This document shows positions 1 to 7,089 of a stretch of DNA of 10,780 bases, piece by piece; positions within the stretch are counted from its first letter, which is position 1; the number at the start of each line of letters is the position of its first letter. Origin of the DNA: an uncultured Oscillospiraceae bacterium (GTDB taxonomy: Bacteria > Bacillota > Clostridia > Oscillospirales > Acutalibacteraceae); contig CABVAD010000019.1 of NCBI GenBank assembly GCA_902496265.1, positions 1-10,780 of the forward strand. The letters run 5' to 3'. Made by a program: the position numbers and the translations under genes. The notes beneath the pieces were generated by a model. That model saw only the letters and a program-made list of their open reading frames with translations. It was not told the origin of the DNA and did no database searches.

Positions 1-9
1 TTAAAGCTA

Positions 10-76
10 CCGTGTACTAAGCCTTTGGCGTCCGCCCTTTTCCGGGAGTCACTTCGGCCTTTCGCTTGGTTGACGG
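10..76 (+). promoter_or_regulatory. Structured rpsO 5' leader, possible S15 autoregulatory RNA
   Basis: The leader folds by eye into a long stem. CCGU (10-13) pairs with ACGG (73-76); after a 2x2 internal loop, ACUAAGC (16-22) pairs with GCUUGGU (64-70), giving 11 pairs including one G-U. The enclosed arm (23-63) can form at least one smaller hairpin, CCC (35-37) with GGG (44-46), so the fold may be multibranched. The stem ends 10 bases before the rpsO ribosome binding site. In several bacteria S15 is known to bind its own mRNA leader and block translation, sometimes through a three-way junction that mimics its 16S rRNA site. That this leader does so is inference. The promoter lies outside the window. 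Confidence 0.5.
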
Positions 77-101
77 ATAAGATTTTAAAGGAGTGAAAAA
101 A

Positions 102-365
102 ATGACTAAGGAATTGAAGCAGCAGATTATGAAGGACTATGCAATTCACGAGGGTGACACAGGTTCTCCCGAGGTGCAGATTGCTCTTCTCACCACCAGA
201 ATCAACGAGCTTAACGCTCACTTAAAGGTTCATCCGAAGGATCGCCATTCCTATCGCGGTCTTCTCAAAATGGTAGGTCACAGAAGAAACCTTCTTGCTT
301 ACCTGCAGAAAAACGATATTGAAAGATACCGTGCAATCATTAAAAAGCTCGGCATCCGTAAGTAA
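102..365 (+). CDS. rpsO: 30S ribosomal protein S15
   Basis: This encodes 87 residues, close to the usual 88-89 of S15, a small-subunit protein that binds the central domain of 16S rRNA early in assembly and contributes to an intersubunit bridge. Family hallmarks are present: the start MTKELKQQIM, HEGDTGSPEVQIALLT near residues 17-32, and the rRNA-binding stretch KDRHSYRGLLKMVGHRRNLL around residues 46-65. I chose the ATG at 102 over an in-frame GTG at 93 because AAAGGAG (87-93) sits 8 bases before the ATG and would overlap the GTG. The gene is first in the visible cluster, followed by a terminator-like hairpin and then pnp on the same strand, the classical rpsO-pnp neighbourhood. Its structured leader suggests control at translation. 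Identification is secure. Confidence 0.98.
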   Translation: MTKELKQQIMKDYAIHEGDTGSPEVQIALLTTRINELNAHLKVHPKDRHSYRGLLKMVGHRRNLLAYLQKNDIERYRAIIKKLGIRK

Positions 366-376
366 TCCGTACACTA

Positions 377-415
377 AAGGCAGACCGGAGCTTTTATTCG
401 GTCTGCCTTATTGTA
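377..415 (+). terminator. rpsO terminator, probably leaky
   Basis: An 11-bp perfect stem pairs AAGGCAGACCG (377-387) with CGGTCTGCCTT (399-409) around an 11-base loop. The hairpin begins 11 bases after the rpsO stop codon. The tail reads ATTGTAAAAAC, so the U-run is poor. It probably stops only part of the transcription, letting some reach pnp, or acts as a 3' stabiliser. No convincing pnp promoter was found between here and 569, which favours some read-through. Confidence 0.7.
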
Positions 416-460
416 AAAACGGCAGAATCAGGCGCACGCTGTTTGATGCCGCCGTAAAAA

Positions 461-539
461 AAGGGATTTTCGCAGTTTAGCGGTAAATCGAGGGTCCGAA
501 GGCTCGGGCATTGGATTTATTGCTAACCGAAAATCTCTT
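461..539 (+). promoter_or_regulatory. Long imperfect RNA duplex in the pnp leader
   Basis: A 79-base hairpin lies 14 bases before the pnp ribosome binding site. Positions 461-472 pair with 528-539 (12 pairs, one G-U). After a two-base bulge, 475-477 pair with 525-527. After a one-base bulge, 479-481 pair with 522-524 and 482-489 with 514-521 (two G-U). The tip can add 490-492 with 503-505. This gives about 26 pairs in the main arm. The descending side is not followed by a U-run, so it is not an intrinsic terminator. A second weak fold (419-423 with 451-455) lies upstream. E. coli pnp carries a comparable leader duplex that RNase III cuts and PNPase degrades as autoregulation; a similar role here is inference. 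Confidence 0.65.
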
Positions 540-569
540 GCAAAAAATACTATAAGGAGATTTTTAAGT

Positions 570-2780
570 ATGTTTGAAAACTACAAGGTTTATGAAACCA
601 CCCTTGCGGGCAGACCTCTAAAGCTTGAAACGGGTATGATGGCGCAGTTAGCCAACGCCGCCGTTATGGCGACCTACGGCGAAACAAAGGTGCTCTGCAC
701 CGTTACCGCCTCCGCAAAGCCGCGCGAGGGGGTTGACTTCTTCCCGCTTTCGGTTGACTATGAGGAGAAAATGTACGCTGTCGGACGTCTTCCCGGTTCC
801 TTCACAAGGCGCGAGGGAAGAGCCAGCGAAAAGGCAATACTCGCCTCCCGCTGTATTGACCGTCCTATCCGCCCGCTTTTCCCCAAGGATATGCGCAATG
901 ACTGCTCGGTTGTAGCCACGGTTATGTCGGTTGACCCCGACTGCTCGCCCGAGGTTGCCGCCGCTATCGGCGTTTCCGCGGCTATCGCAATTTCGGATGT
1001 TCCGTGGGCAGGACCTATTTCGAGCGTTAACGTCGGTCTTGTCGACGGCGAAATCATCATCAACCCCGATTTGGAACAGCGTGCAAAGTCCGACCTTAAC
1101 CTGACCGTTTCCTCCACCGAGGATTTGGTCGCGATGATCGAGGCGGGTGCTAACGAAATTTCGGACGAGCTTATGTTCGACTGCATTATGGCGGGTCACG
1201 AGGCTAACAAGGAAATCGTTAAGTTTATCAACGGAATAGTTGCCGAAATCGGCAAGCCGAAGTTCCAATTTGAGTCCAACGATCCCGACCCCGAAATCTT
1301 TAAGGAAATTGAAGACTTTTGCATTGAGGATGTTAAAAAGGCGCTCGATACCGACGATAAGACAGTCCGCGACGCGGCACTCCTCCCGATTTACAACGCT
1401 GTTCACGAAAAGTTTGACGAGAAGTTCGAGGGCTGCGAAACTAAAATCGAGGAGATTATGTACCTTGTTCAGAAGCACGTTGTAAGAGATTGGCTCAAGA
1501 ATGAGAAAAAGCGCGTTGACGGCAGAGGGATTGATGAAATCCGCCCCTTAAACGCTCAGGTTGACCTTCTCCCCCGCGTTCACGGCTCGGGTATGTTCAC
1601 AAGAGGACAGACTCAGGTTCTTTCGGTTGCGACCTTAGCCCCCGTAAGCGACGCGCAGAAGTTAGACGGACTCGACGAAGAGGTTTCCAAGAGATATATT
1701 CACCACTACAATTTCCCCTCATATTCCGTCGGCGAAACAAAGCCGTCAAGAGGTCCGGGCCGCCGCGAAATAGGTCACGGCGCGCTTGCCGAAAAGGCTC
1801 TTGTCCCTGTTATTCCGAGCGTTGATGAGTTCCCCTACGCTATCCGCGTTGTATCTGAGGTGCTTTCCTCTAACGGTTCCACCTCGCAGGGCTCAATCTG
1901 CGGTTCTACCTTAGCCCTTATGGCTGCGGGCGTTCCGATTAAAGCTCCCGTTGCGGGTATCTCCTGCGGACTCATCACAGGGGACGACGGTGTTTACGGC
2001 GACTTTATGACAATGGTTGATATTCAGGGTCTTGAGGATTTCTACGGCGATATGGACTTTAAGGTTGCGGGAACTCATAAAGGTATCACCGCAATTCAGA
2101 TGGACTTAAAGGTTCACGGTCTGACACCCGAAATCATCAAGGAAGCCTTTGCAAAGACCCACAAGGCGCGTGATTACATTCTTGACGAGATAATGCTTAA
2201 GTGTATTCCCGAGCCCCGTGCTGAGCTTTCAAAGTACGCTCCCAAGATGGTAACTACGCAGATAAGCCCCGATAAGATAGGCGACGTTATCGGTAAGCAG
2301 GGCAAGGTTATTCAGTCCATTCAGGAGCAGTGCGACTGCACAATCAATATTGAGGAAGACGGTCACGTTTATGTTTCGGGTCTTGATATTGAAAAGGCTA
2401 AGCAGGCAATCTCGATTGTTGAGCTTATCGCCAACGACCCCGAAATCGGCGGCATTTACAGCGGCAGGGTAACAAGACTTATGACCTTCGGCGCTTTTGT
2501 GGAAATTGCCCCCGGAAAAGAGGGGCTTGTCCACATTTCAAAGCTTGACGTTAAGCGCGTCGAAAAGGTTGAGGACGTTGTAAACGTAGGAGATCAGGTT
2601 ATCGTTAAGGTGACAGAGATTGACGATCAGGGCAGAATCAATCTTTCCCGCAGGGACGCGCTTGTTGAGGTAAACGGCGCGGTTGTCGAGCCTGACGCTG
2701 ACGACGTGCCCCAGCCCCGCCCCGCAAGACGCGACGGAAACGGCGGCAGAGACCGCCGCGGCTTTAAAAAGCGCGATTAA
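570..2780 (+). CDS. pnp: Polyribonucleotide nucleotidyltransferase (PNPase)
   Basis: This 736-residue cytoplasmic exoribonuclease degrades RNA 3' to 5' using phosphate, releasing nucleoside diphosphates; the reaction is reversible. The domain order is standard: first RNase PH-like domain (about 10-145), helical linker domain (about 245-315), second RNase PH-like domain (about 320-545), KH domain (about 560-605) with the GKQG loop at 575-578, and S1 domain (about 626-697). Active-site features are visible: Arg398-Arg399, the phosphate-binding Ser/Thr cluster at 437-439, and Asp490, Asp496 and Lys498 in the GDMDFKVAG motif. The tail after 705 is Arg/Gly-rich and basic, plausibly adding RNA affinity. 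The start ATG follows AAGGAG (554-559) by 10 bases. It lies downstream of rpsO behind a long leader duplex and ends at a strong terminator. Identification is secure. Confidence 0.98.
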   Translation: MFENYKVYETTLAGRPLKLETGMMAQLANAAVMATYGETKVLCTVTASAKPREGVDFFPLSVDYEEKMYAVGRLPGSFTRREGRASEKAILASRCIDRPIRPLFPKDMRNDCSVVATVMSVDPDCSPEVAAAIGVSAAIAISDVPWAGPISSVNVGLVDGEIIINPDLEQRAKSDLNLTVSSTEDLVAMIEAGANEISDELMFDCIMAGHEANKEIVKFINGIVAEIGKPKFQFESNDPDPEIFKEIEDFCIEDVKKALDTDDKTVRDAALLPIYNAVHEKFDEKFEGCETKIEEIMYLVQKHVVRDWLKNEKKRVDGRGIDEIRPLNAQVDLLPRVHGSGMFTRGQTQVLSVATLAPVSDAQKLDGLDEEVSKRYIHHYNFPSYSVGETKPSRGPGRREIGHGALAEKALVPVIPSVDEFPYAIRVVSEVLSSNGSTSQGSICGSTLALMAAGVPIKAPVAGISCGLITGDDGVYGDFMTMVDIQGLEDFYGDMDFKVAGTHKGITAIQMDLKVHGLTPEIIKEAFAKTHKARDYILDEIMLKCIPEPRAELSKYAPKMVTTQISPDKIGDVIGKQGKVIQSIQEQCDCTINIEEDGHVYVSGLDIEKAKQAISIVELIANDPEIGGIYSGRVTRLMTFGAFVEIAPGKEGLVHISKLDVKRVEKVEDVVNVGDQVIVKVTEIDDQGRINLSRRDALVEVNGAVVEPDADDVPQPRPARRDGNGGRDRRGFKKRD

Positions 2781-2796
2781 TTGAAATTAAAAAAGT

Positions 2797-2832
2797 TGTC
2801 CCCGCAAACCGTTCGGTTCGCGGGGATATTTT
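2797..2832. terminator. Terminator after pnp, probably bidirectional
   Basis: A strong stem lies between convergent genes. TCCCCGC (2799-2805) pairs with GCGGGGA (2820-2826) and, past one A-C mismatch, AACC (2807-2810) pairs with GGTT (2815-2818) around loop GTTC. Two weaker outer pairs reach 2797 and 2828. On the plus strand it is followed by TTTTATAA, which suits pnp. On the minus strand a run of six T (2789-2794) follows a few bases later, so it could also stop the glycosyltransferase transcript arriving from the right. Confidence 0.85.
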
Positions 2833-2903
2833 ATAACGAATTATGTGTCTTTTTGCTTCAAAACAGGTACAAAATCATTTCCCTGTGTTTATAAAACAGC
2901 TCC

Positions 2904-3857
2904 TTAATCTTTTCCGTGGTCTAAAAATTCCTCTATATTATAGCGCGGACGCTCCTTGGTTTCAATATAGGCTTTGCCGACATACTGCCCTACAATTCCG
3001 ACGGAAAAGAGCTGAACGCCGCCTAAAAACCATATGGAAATCATAAGCGAGGACCAACCCGGAACGGTATGCCCCAAAAAATAGGAAATCAGGGTGTAAA
3101 TAAAGGCAATAACAGTACAGGCAATAATAATTGCACCGAGCAGAGCAACCATTGTAATAGGCTTTATACTAAACGATGTAATTCCGTCTAAGGCGAAGGA
3201 AAGCATCTTTTTCAGCGGATATTTGCTTTCTCCCGCCGTGCGTTCCTTTCGCGCGTAATAAACGCAGTCGGTCTTGTAACCGAGCAAAGGAACAATACCG
3301 CGCAGAAAAAGATTACGTTCCTTATAGTCAGAGAGCGTCTGCATCGCCCGCGCACTCATAAGGCGGAAATCCGCGTGATTATACACCGATTTAACCCCCA
3401 TAGCCGCCATAAATTTATAAAACGACTGGGCGGTAAAACGCTTAAATAATGAATCGGTCTTGCGCTCGCTTCGCACGCCGTAAACAATATCAGCTCCCGC
3501 GTAATATTTGTCAATCATTTCTTCGATAACAGCGACATCGTCCTGCAAATCGGCGTCTATGCTTACGGAAATATCGCAAATATCCTTAACTGTATTAAGT
3601 CCCGCAAGCAGGGCGTTCTGATGCCCGACATTTCCCGCTAAATTAAGCCCGTAAACATATTTGCTCGATTTGAAAGCCTCACTTATCAGCTCCCAGGTGC
3701 GGTCGCGGCTGCCGTCGTTAACAAAAAGTATGCCGCTGTCGGCGCTTATCTTTTCTTTATTTATTAAGTCCTCAATAACGGCAATAAGCCGCTCTGAGCT
3801 GGAGGGAAATACCTCTTCCTCGTTGAAGCACGGAACTACAATCATTAAACGTTTCAT
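2904..3857 (-). CDS. Membrane-anchored family 2 glycosyltransferase (GtrB/DPM1-like)
   Basis: This encodes 317 residues. Proteins of this type move a sugar from a nucleotide donor, often onto a polyprenyl-phosphate carrier on the cytoplasmic face of the membrane. The GT-A catalytic domain fills about residues 1-225. It shows the start motif IVVPCFNEEE (6-15), FVNDGSRDRTW (45-55), the conserved GNVGHQNALLAG (75-86), and the metal/donor-binding region SIDADLQDD (99-107). Two transmembrane helices follow at about 231-260 and 268-295, typical of the bactoprenol glycosyltransferase group. I start at the ATG at 3857: upstream GTG (3902) and ATG (3869) codons would add residues before the normal N-terminus, and the GTG lies before the predicted transcription start. 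A G-rich GGGGA stands 5 bases before the chosen ATG. It has its own promoter and terminator. The sugar and acceptor cannot be read from sequence. Confidence 0.9.
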   Translation of the reverse strand: MKRLMIVVPCFNEEEVFPSSSERLIAVIEDLINKEKISADSGILFVNDGSRDRTWELISEAFKSSKYVYGLNLAGNVGHQNALLAGLNTVKDICDISVSIDADLQDDVAVIEEMIDKYYAGADIVYGVRSERKTDSLFKRFTAQSFYKFMAAMGVKSVYNHADFRLMSARAMQTLSDYKERNLFLRGIVPLLGYKTDCVYYARKERTAGESKYPLKKMLSFALDGITSFSIKPITMVALLGAIIIACTVIAFIYTLISYFLGHTVPGWSSLMISIWFLGGVQLFSVGIVGQYVGKAYIETKERPRYNIEEFLDHGKD

Positions 3858-3892
3858 TATAATCCCCATAACACAAATATTATTATGCTCAT

Positions 3893-3921
3893 ATCTTAAC
3901 ACATACAGGTATAATAGTCAA
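3893..3921 (-). promoter_or_regulatory. Sigma-A-type promoter for the glycosyltransferase gene
   Basis: Reading the minus strand, TTGACT (3921-3916) and TAAGAT (3898-3893) are separated by exactly 17 bases, 5/6 and 4/6 matches to the vegetative consensus. Transcription would start near 3886, leaving a leader of roughly 30 bases before the ATG at 3857. It sits just past the dnaJ terminator, so the gene is probably transcribed independently of the heat-shock operon. Confidence 0.6.
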
Positions 3922-3956
3922 CAATCGGCTTGCAAAATATACGCCGTTGTGAAACA

Positions 3957-3989
3957 ATCCCCGACAAGGAGAATTTCCTTATCGGGGAT
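3957..3989 (-). terminator. Terminator of the heat-shock operon
   Basis: Bases 3957-3964 pair with 3982-3989 (core CCCCG with CGGGG) and, after one mismatch, 3966-3970 pair with 3976-3980 around a 5-base loop. The hairpin starts 7 bases past the dnaJ stop codon. On the minus strand the tail is TTGTTTC, a moderate U-run, so termination may be incomplete. Confidence 0.8.
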
Positions 3990-3996
3990 TTATATT

Positions 3997-5142
3997 TCAG
4001 TCGCCGAAAAAGTCTTTGATTTTATCCGAAAAGCTTTTGCGCTTTTTATAATTTTTATCATCTGTCACTCGGTCGAACTCTTTAAGCTTATCCTTTTGCG
4101 CCTTTGACAGCTCCTTAGGCACTTCGACAACGATTTTAACGTACTCGTCGCCCTTGCCTGAATAATTAAGGCGTTGTATACCCTTTCCGCGCAGCTTAAA
4201 TTCATCGCCGGGCTGTGTTCCCTCGTGAATTGTGAACTTCACCTTGCCGTCAAGGGTGGGAACGACTATTTCATCACCCAAAGCCGCCTGAGTAAAGGTA
4301 ATCGGAATTTCGCAGTAAACATCATAGCCCCTGCGTTCAAAAATCGGGTGCGGACGGACATTTACGTTTATTCTGAGGTCGCCTGACGGGCCGCCGTTTG
4401 CTCCCGCGTCCCCGCCGCCGCGCAGATTAATAACCTGTCCGTCATCAATTCCCGCGGGAATATCAACACTCTGCTCAACGGTGTGGCGTATTCTGCCTTT
4501 ACCCGCGCAGGTATGACACGGCTTATCAATTATTTTACCGCTGCCGTGGCAGTTGTTGCAGACCTGCTGGGTCTGCATAACGCCGAAGGGGGTACGCTGC
4601 GTAGCGGATACCTGACCCGTGCCGTGGCATACAGGGCAGGTTTTAGGACTTGTGCCCTTTTCGGCACCGCTGCCGCCGCATTCCTTACAATTTTCAATTT
4701 TTGTGACCTTAACGGTCTTTTTGCAACCCTTAGCCGCTTCCTCAAAGGAAAGATTGACGGTTGCCGCCGCGTCGTTTCCGCGTCTCGGAGCATTCGGGTT
4801 AGCACTTCTGCCCCCGAAGCCGCCGCCGAAGAAGGAGTTGAATATATCACCCAAATCCCCGAAATCGCCCGTGAATCCGCCGTAGCCGCCACCGCCCGCG
4901 CCGAAGTTAGGATCCACCCCGGCGTGACCGAACTGGTCGTAGCGAGCGCGCTTTTCCTTGTCCGAAAGCACCTCGTACGCCTCGTTTACCTCTTTAAACT
5001 TTTTCTCGGCTTCCTTGTCGCCGGGGTTTAAATCGGGGTGGTATTTTTTTGCCGCCTTGCGGTATGCTTTTTTGAGGTCGTCGTCCGACACCGACTTGTC
5101 AACACCCAAGACCTCGTAATAATCTCTTTTATCCTCAGCCAA
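3997..5142 (-). CDS. dnaJ: Chaperone protein DnaJ (Hsp40)
   Basis: This is a 381-residue class A Hsp40 that delivers unfolded clients to DnaK and stimulates its ATPase. Domains in order: J domain (about 5-70) with the essential HPD at 35-37; Gly/Phe-rich linker (about 78-112); zinc-binding domain with four CxxCxGxG repeats at 152-159, 169-176, 195-202 and 209-216; then the substrate-binding beta domains and dimer region to the end. Length and order match canonical DnaJ. The start is TTG at 5142: AGGAG (5155-5151) is spaced 8 bases from it, the next residues AEDKRDYYEVLGV are the normal DnaJ N-terminus, and no ATG precedes the J domain. It is the last gene of the HrcA-controlled operon, separated from dnaK by 75 bases holding a GC-rich hairpin. 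The UUG start may help keep DnaJ below DnaK. Confidence 0.98.
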   Translation of the reverse strand: MAEDKRDYYEVLGVDKSVSDDDLKKAYRKAAKKYHPDLNPGDKEAEKKFKEVNEAYEVLSDKEKRARYDQFGHAGVDPNFGAGGGGYGGFTGDFGDLGDIFNSFFGGGFGGRSANPNAPRRGNDAAATVNLSFEEAAKGCKKTVKVTKIENCKECGGSGAEKGTSPKTCPVCHGTGQVSATQRTPFGVMQTQQVCNNCHGSGKIIDKPCHTCAGKGRIRHTVEQSVDIPAGIDDGQVINLRGGGDAGANGGPSGDLRINVNVRPHPIFERRGYDVYCEIPITFTQAALGDEIVVPTLDGKVKFTIHEGTQPGDEFKLRGKGIQRLNYSGKGDEYVKIVVEVPKELSKAQKDKLKEFDRVTDDKNYKKRKSFSDKIKDFFGD

Positions 5143-5177
5143 AGCAATTTCTCCTACAAATATGTTATATCAGCCTT

Positions 5178-5201
5178 GGGCGGGAGACCTCGCCCCCGCC
5201 C
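5178..5201 (-). other. GC-rich hairpin between dnaK and dnaJ
   Basis: GGGCGGG (5178-5184) is a perfect complement of CCCGCCC (5195-5201), giving a 7-bp all-GC stem with a 10-base loop, 16 bases downstream of the dnaK stop codon. The bases that follow on the minus strand (AAGGCTGATATAAC) have no U-run, so it is not a standard intrinsic terminator. It could protect the 3' end of a processed hrcA-grpE-dnaK mRNA, pause RNA polymerase, or lower dnaJ expression; the role is inference. Confidence 0.7.
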
Positions 5202-5217
5202 TGCTAAAATTTAATAA

Positions 5218-7056
5218 TTACTGTTTATTGCTGTCGTCAACGTCGGTGTAGTCAGCCTCATAAACATTCGGGTCTCCGCCCTGCTGTGCTCCGCCCGCCT
5301 GAGCGTTCGGGTCACCCTGCGGGTTAGCCGCCTTATAAACCTTCTCGCTTACCGCGAAAAGCTCCTTCTGCAACTCCTCCTGTTTAGCCTTAATAGCGTC
5401 GATATCCTCGCCCTTTAAGGCTTCCTTAAGGGCTTCTTTAGCTGTATTAATCTTGGACTTTTCGTCTTCCGAAAGCTTATCACCGAACTCGTTTACGGTC
5501 TTTTCGGTCTGATAAATCATCTGGTCTGCATTATTGCGGATATCAACCGATTCACGGCGTTTCTTATCCTCCGCGGCATACTGCTCCGCCTCCTTAACCG
5601 CCTTATCAATATCCTCCTTGGACATATTGGTGTTGGAGGTGATGGTGATGTTGTTCTCCTTGCCTGTGCCTAAATCCTTCGCCGAAACGTGAACAATGCC
5701 GTTCGCGTCTATATCAAAGGTAACCTCAATCTGGGGGATTCCGCGCGGAGCGGGAGCAATTCCGTCAAGGTGGAATACACCTAAGGTCTTATTGTCCTTT
5801 GCAAACTCGCGCTCGCCCTGTAAAACGTGTACCTCAACCGAGGTCTGACCGTCCGCCGCGGTAGAGAAAATCTGGCTCTTCTTTGCGGGGATAGTGGTGT
5901 TGCGGTCTATTACCTTTGTGGAAACGCCGCCCATAGTCTCGATACCGAGTGAAAGCGGAGTAACATCAAGCAACAGAAGTCCCTTAACGTCGCCGCCTAA
6001 AACGCCCGCCTGTAAGGACGCGCCGATAGCAACGCACTCGTCGGGGTTGATGCCCTTGAAGGGCTCCTTGCCCATAAAGTTCTTGATTGCCTCCTGAACA
6101 GCGGGGATTCTCGAAGAACCGCCTACCATAAGCACCTTGTTAATATCGCTCTTGTTAAGTCCCGAATCGGACAAAGCCTGACGGACAGGACCCATAGTAG
6201 CGTCGACAAGGTCTGCGGTAAGCTCGTTGAACTTTGCCCTTGTAAGGGTGGTTTCAAAGTGCTTAGGACCTGTTGAATCAGCGGTGATAAAGGGCAGGTT
6301 GATGTCGGCTGTGGTCATTCCCGAAAGGTCTATTTTAGCCTTTTCAGCCGCTTCCTTAATTCTCTGCATAGCCATCTTATCGCCCGAAAGGTCGATTCCC
6401 TGCTCCGCCTTAAAGGTGTTTACAATGTAATCCATTATACGCTTGTCGAAGTCATCGCCGCCGAGTCGGTTGTTACCGGCGGTAGCCAAAACCTCCTGAA
6501 CGCCGTCGCCCATTTCGATGATAGATACATCGAATGTACCGCCGCCTAAGTCATATACCATAACCTTCTGGTCGTCTTCCTTATCGATGCTGTAGGCAAG
6601 CGCCGCGGCGGTAGGCTCGTTTATAATACGCTTAACCTCAAGACCCGCGATTTTGCCCGCGTCCTTGGTTGCCTGACGCTGTGCGTCGGTAAAGTAAGCG
6701 GGAACGGTGATAACCGCCTCGGAAACGGTCTGACCGAGATAAGCCTCGGCGTCCGCCTTAAGCTTTTGAAGAATAATTGCCGAAATTTCCTGCGGGGTGT
6801 ACTTTTTGCCGTCAATTTCAACCGTGTGGGCAGTACCCATTTCACGCTTAATGGAGCTAATTGTGCGGTCGGGGTTGGTGATAGCCTGACGCTTTGCAAC
6901 CTGACCTACCATTCTTTCGCCCGTCTTTGAAAAAGCAACTACCGACGGAGTAGTTCTCGCGCCCTCCGCGTTGGCGATAACCACAGGCTCGCCGCCCTCC
7001 ATAACCGCAACGCAAGAATTTGTTGTACCTAAGTCAATACCTATAATTTTTCCCAT
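5218..7056 (-). CDS. dnaK: Chaperone protein DnaK (Hsp70)
   Basis: This 612-residue cytoplasmic ATP-driven chaperone binds and releases hydrophobic segments of unfolded proteins together with DnaJ and GrpE. The ATPase domain spans about 1-355, with IGIDLGTTNS (5-14), the phosphate-2 motif DLGGGTFD (169-176) and VGGSSRIP (311-318). The linker DVKGLLLLDVTP (356-367) joins it to the beta substrate-binding domain (about 368-480) and the helical lid (about 480-580). A Gly/Gln-rich tail follows, ending in an acidic segment. Between NPDRTISSIKR and the ISAIILQKL helix the protein lacks the ~24 residues present in Gram-negative DnaK, a Firmicutes trait. I start at the ATG at 7056, preceded by GGAGG (7068-7064) with a 7-base gap; an in-frame TTG at 7071 overlaps that site and is rejected. 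It follows grpE by 33 bases. Confidence 0.99.
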   Translation of the reverse strand: MGKIIGIDLGTTNSCVAVMEGGEPVVIANAEGARTTPSVVAFSKTGERMVGQVAKRQAITNPDRTISSIKREMGTAHTVEIDGKKYTPQEISAIILQKLKADAEAYLGQTVSEAVITVPAYFTDAQRQATKDAGKIAGLEVKRIINEPTAAALAYSIDKEDDQKVMVYDLGGGTFDVSIIEMGDGVQEVLATAGNNRLGGDDFDKRIMDYIVNTFKAEQGIDLSGDKMAMQRIKEAAEKAKIDLSGMTTADINLPFITADSTGPKHFETTLTRAKFNELTADLVDATMGPVRQALSDSGLNKSDINKVLMVGGSSRIPAVQEAIKNFMGKEPFKGINPDECVAIGASLQAGVLGGDVKGLLLLDVTPLSLGIETMGGVSTKVIDRNTTIPAKKSQIFSTAADGQTSVEVHVLQGEREFAKDNKTLGVFHLDGIAPAPRGIPQIEVTFDIDANGIVHVSAKDLGTGKENNITITSNTNMSKEDIDKAVKEAEQYAAEDKKRRESVDIRNNADQMIYQTEKTVNEFGDKLSEDEKSKINTAKEALKEALKGEDIDAIKAKQEELQKELFAVSEKVYKAANPQGDPNAQAGGAQQGGDPNVYEADYTDVDDSNKQ

Positions 7057-7089
7057 AATAAATTCCTCCAAAAATGATTGTTTTTAAAT

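Noticed and set aside
295..480. Open reading frame of 61 codons overlapping the rpsO end and the intergenic region
   Set aside because: It overlaps rpsO out of frame, runs through the terminator hairpin and into the pnp leader duplex, and has no recognisable domain or ribosome binding site. The structure explains the region better.
461..539. pnp leader duplex as an intrinsic terminator or a small mobile repeat
   Set aside because: No U-run follows the hairpin, and there is no target-site duplication or second copy in the window.
648..1478. Long antisense open reading frame (276 codons) inside pnp
   Set aside because: Its composition is that of a mirrored high-GC third-position gene, it has no ribosome binding site, and pnp on the other strand is certain.
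2883..2899. Separate terminator for the glycosyltransferase just after its stop codon
   Set aside because: Only a weak 5-bp AT-rich stem can form; the strong hairpin at 2797-2828 with a T-run on the minus strand is a better candidate.
2843..3046. 67-codon plus-strand frame after the pnp terminator
   Set aside because: Its 3' part is antisense to the glycosyltransferase membrane-helix region, and no ribosome binding site or promoter is visible.
3858..3902. Longer glycosyltransferase start at GTG 3902 or ATG 3869
   Set aside because: Both add residues before the normal GT2 N-terminus, neither has a ribosome binding site, and GTG 3902 lies upstream of the predicted transcription start.
4483..5031. 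182-codon frame opposite dnaJ
   Set aside because: It lies wholly within dnaJ, over the Gly-rich and zinc-finger coding repeats, which favour spurious open frames on the complementary strand.
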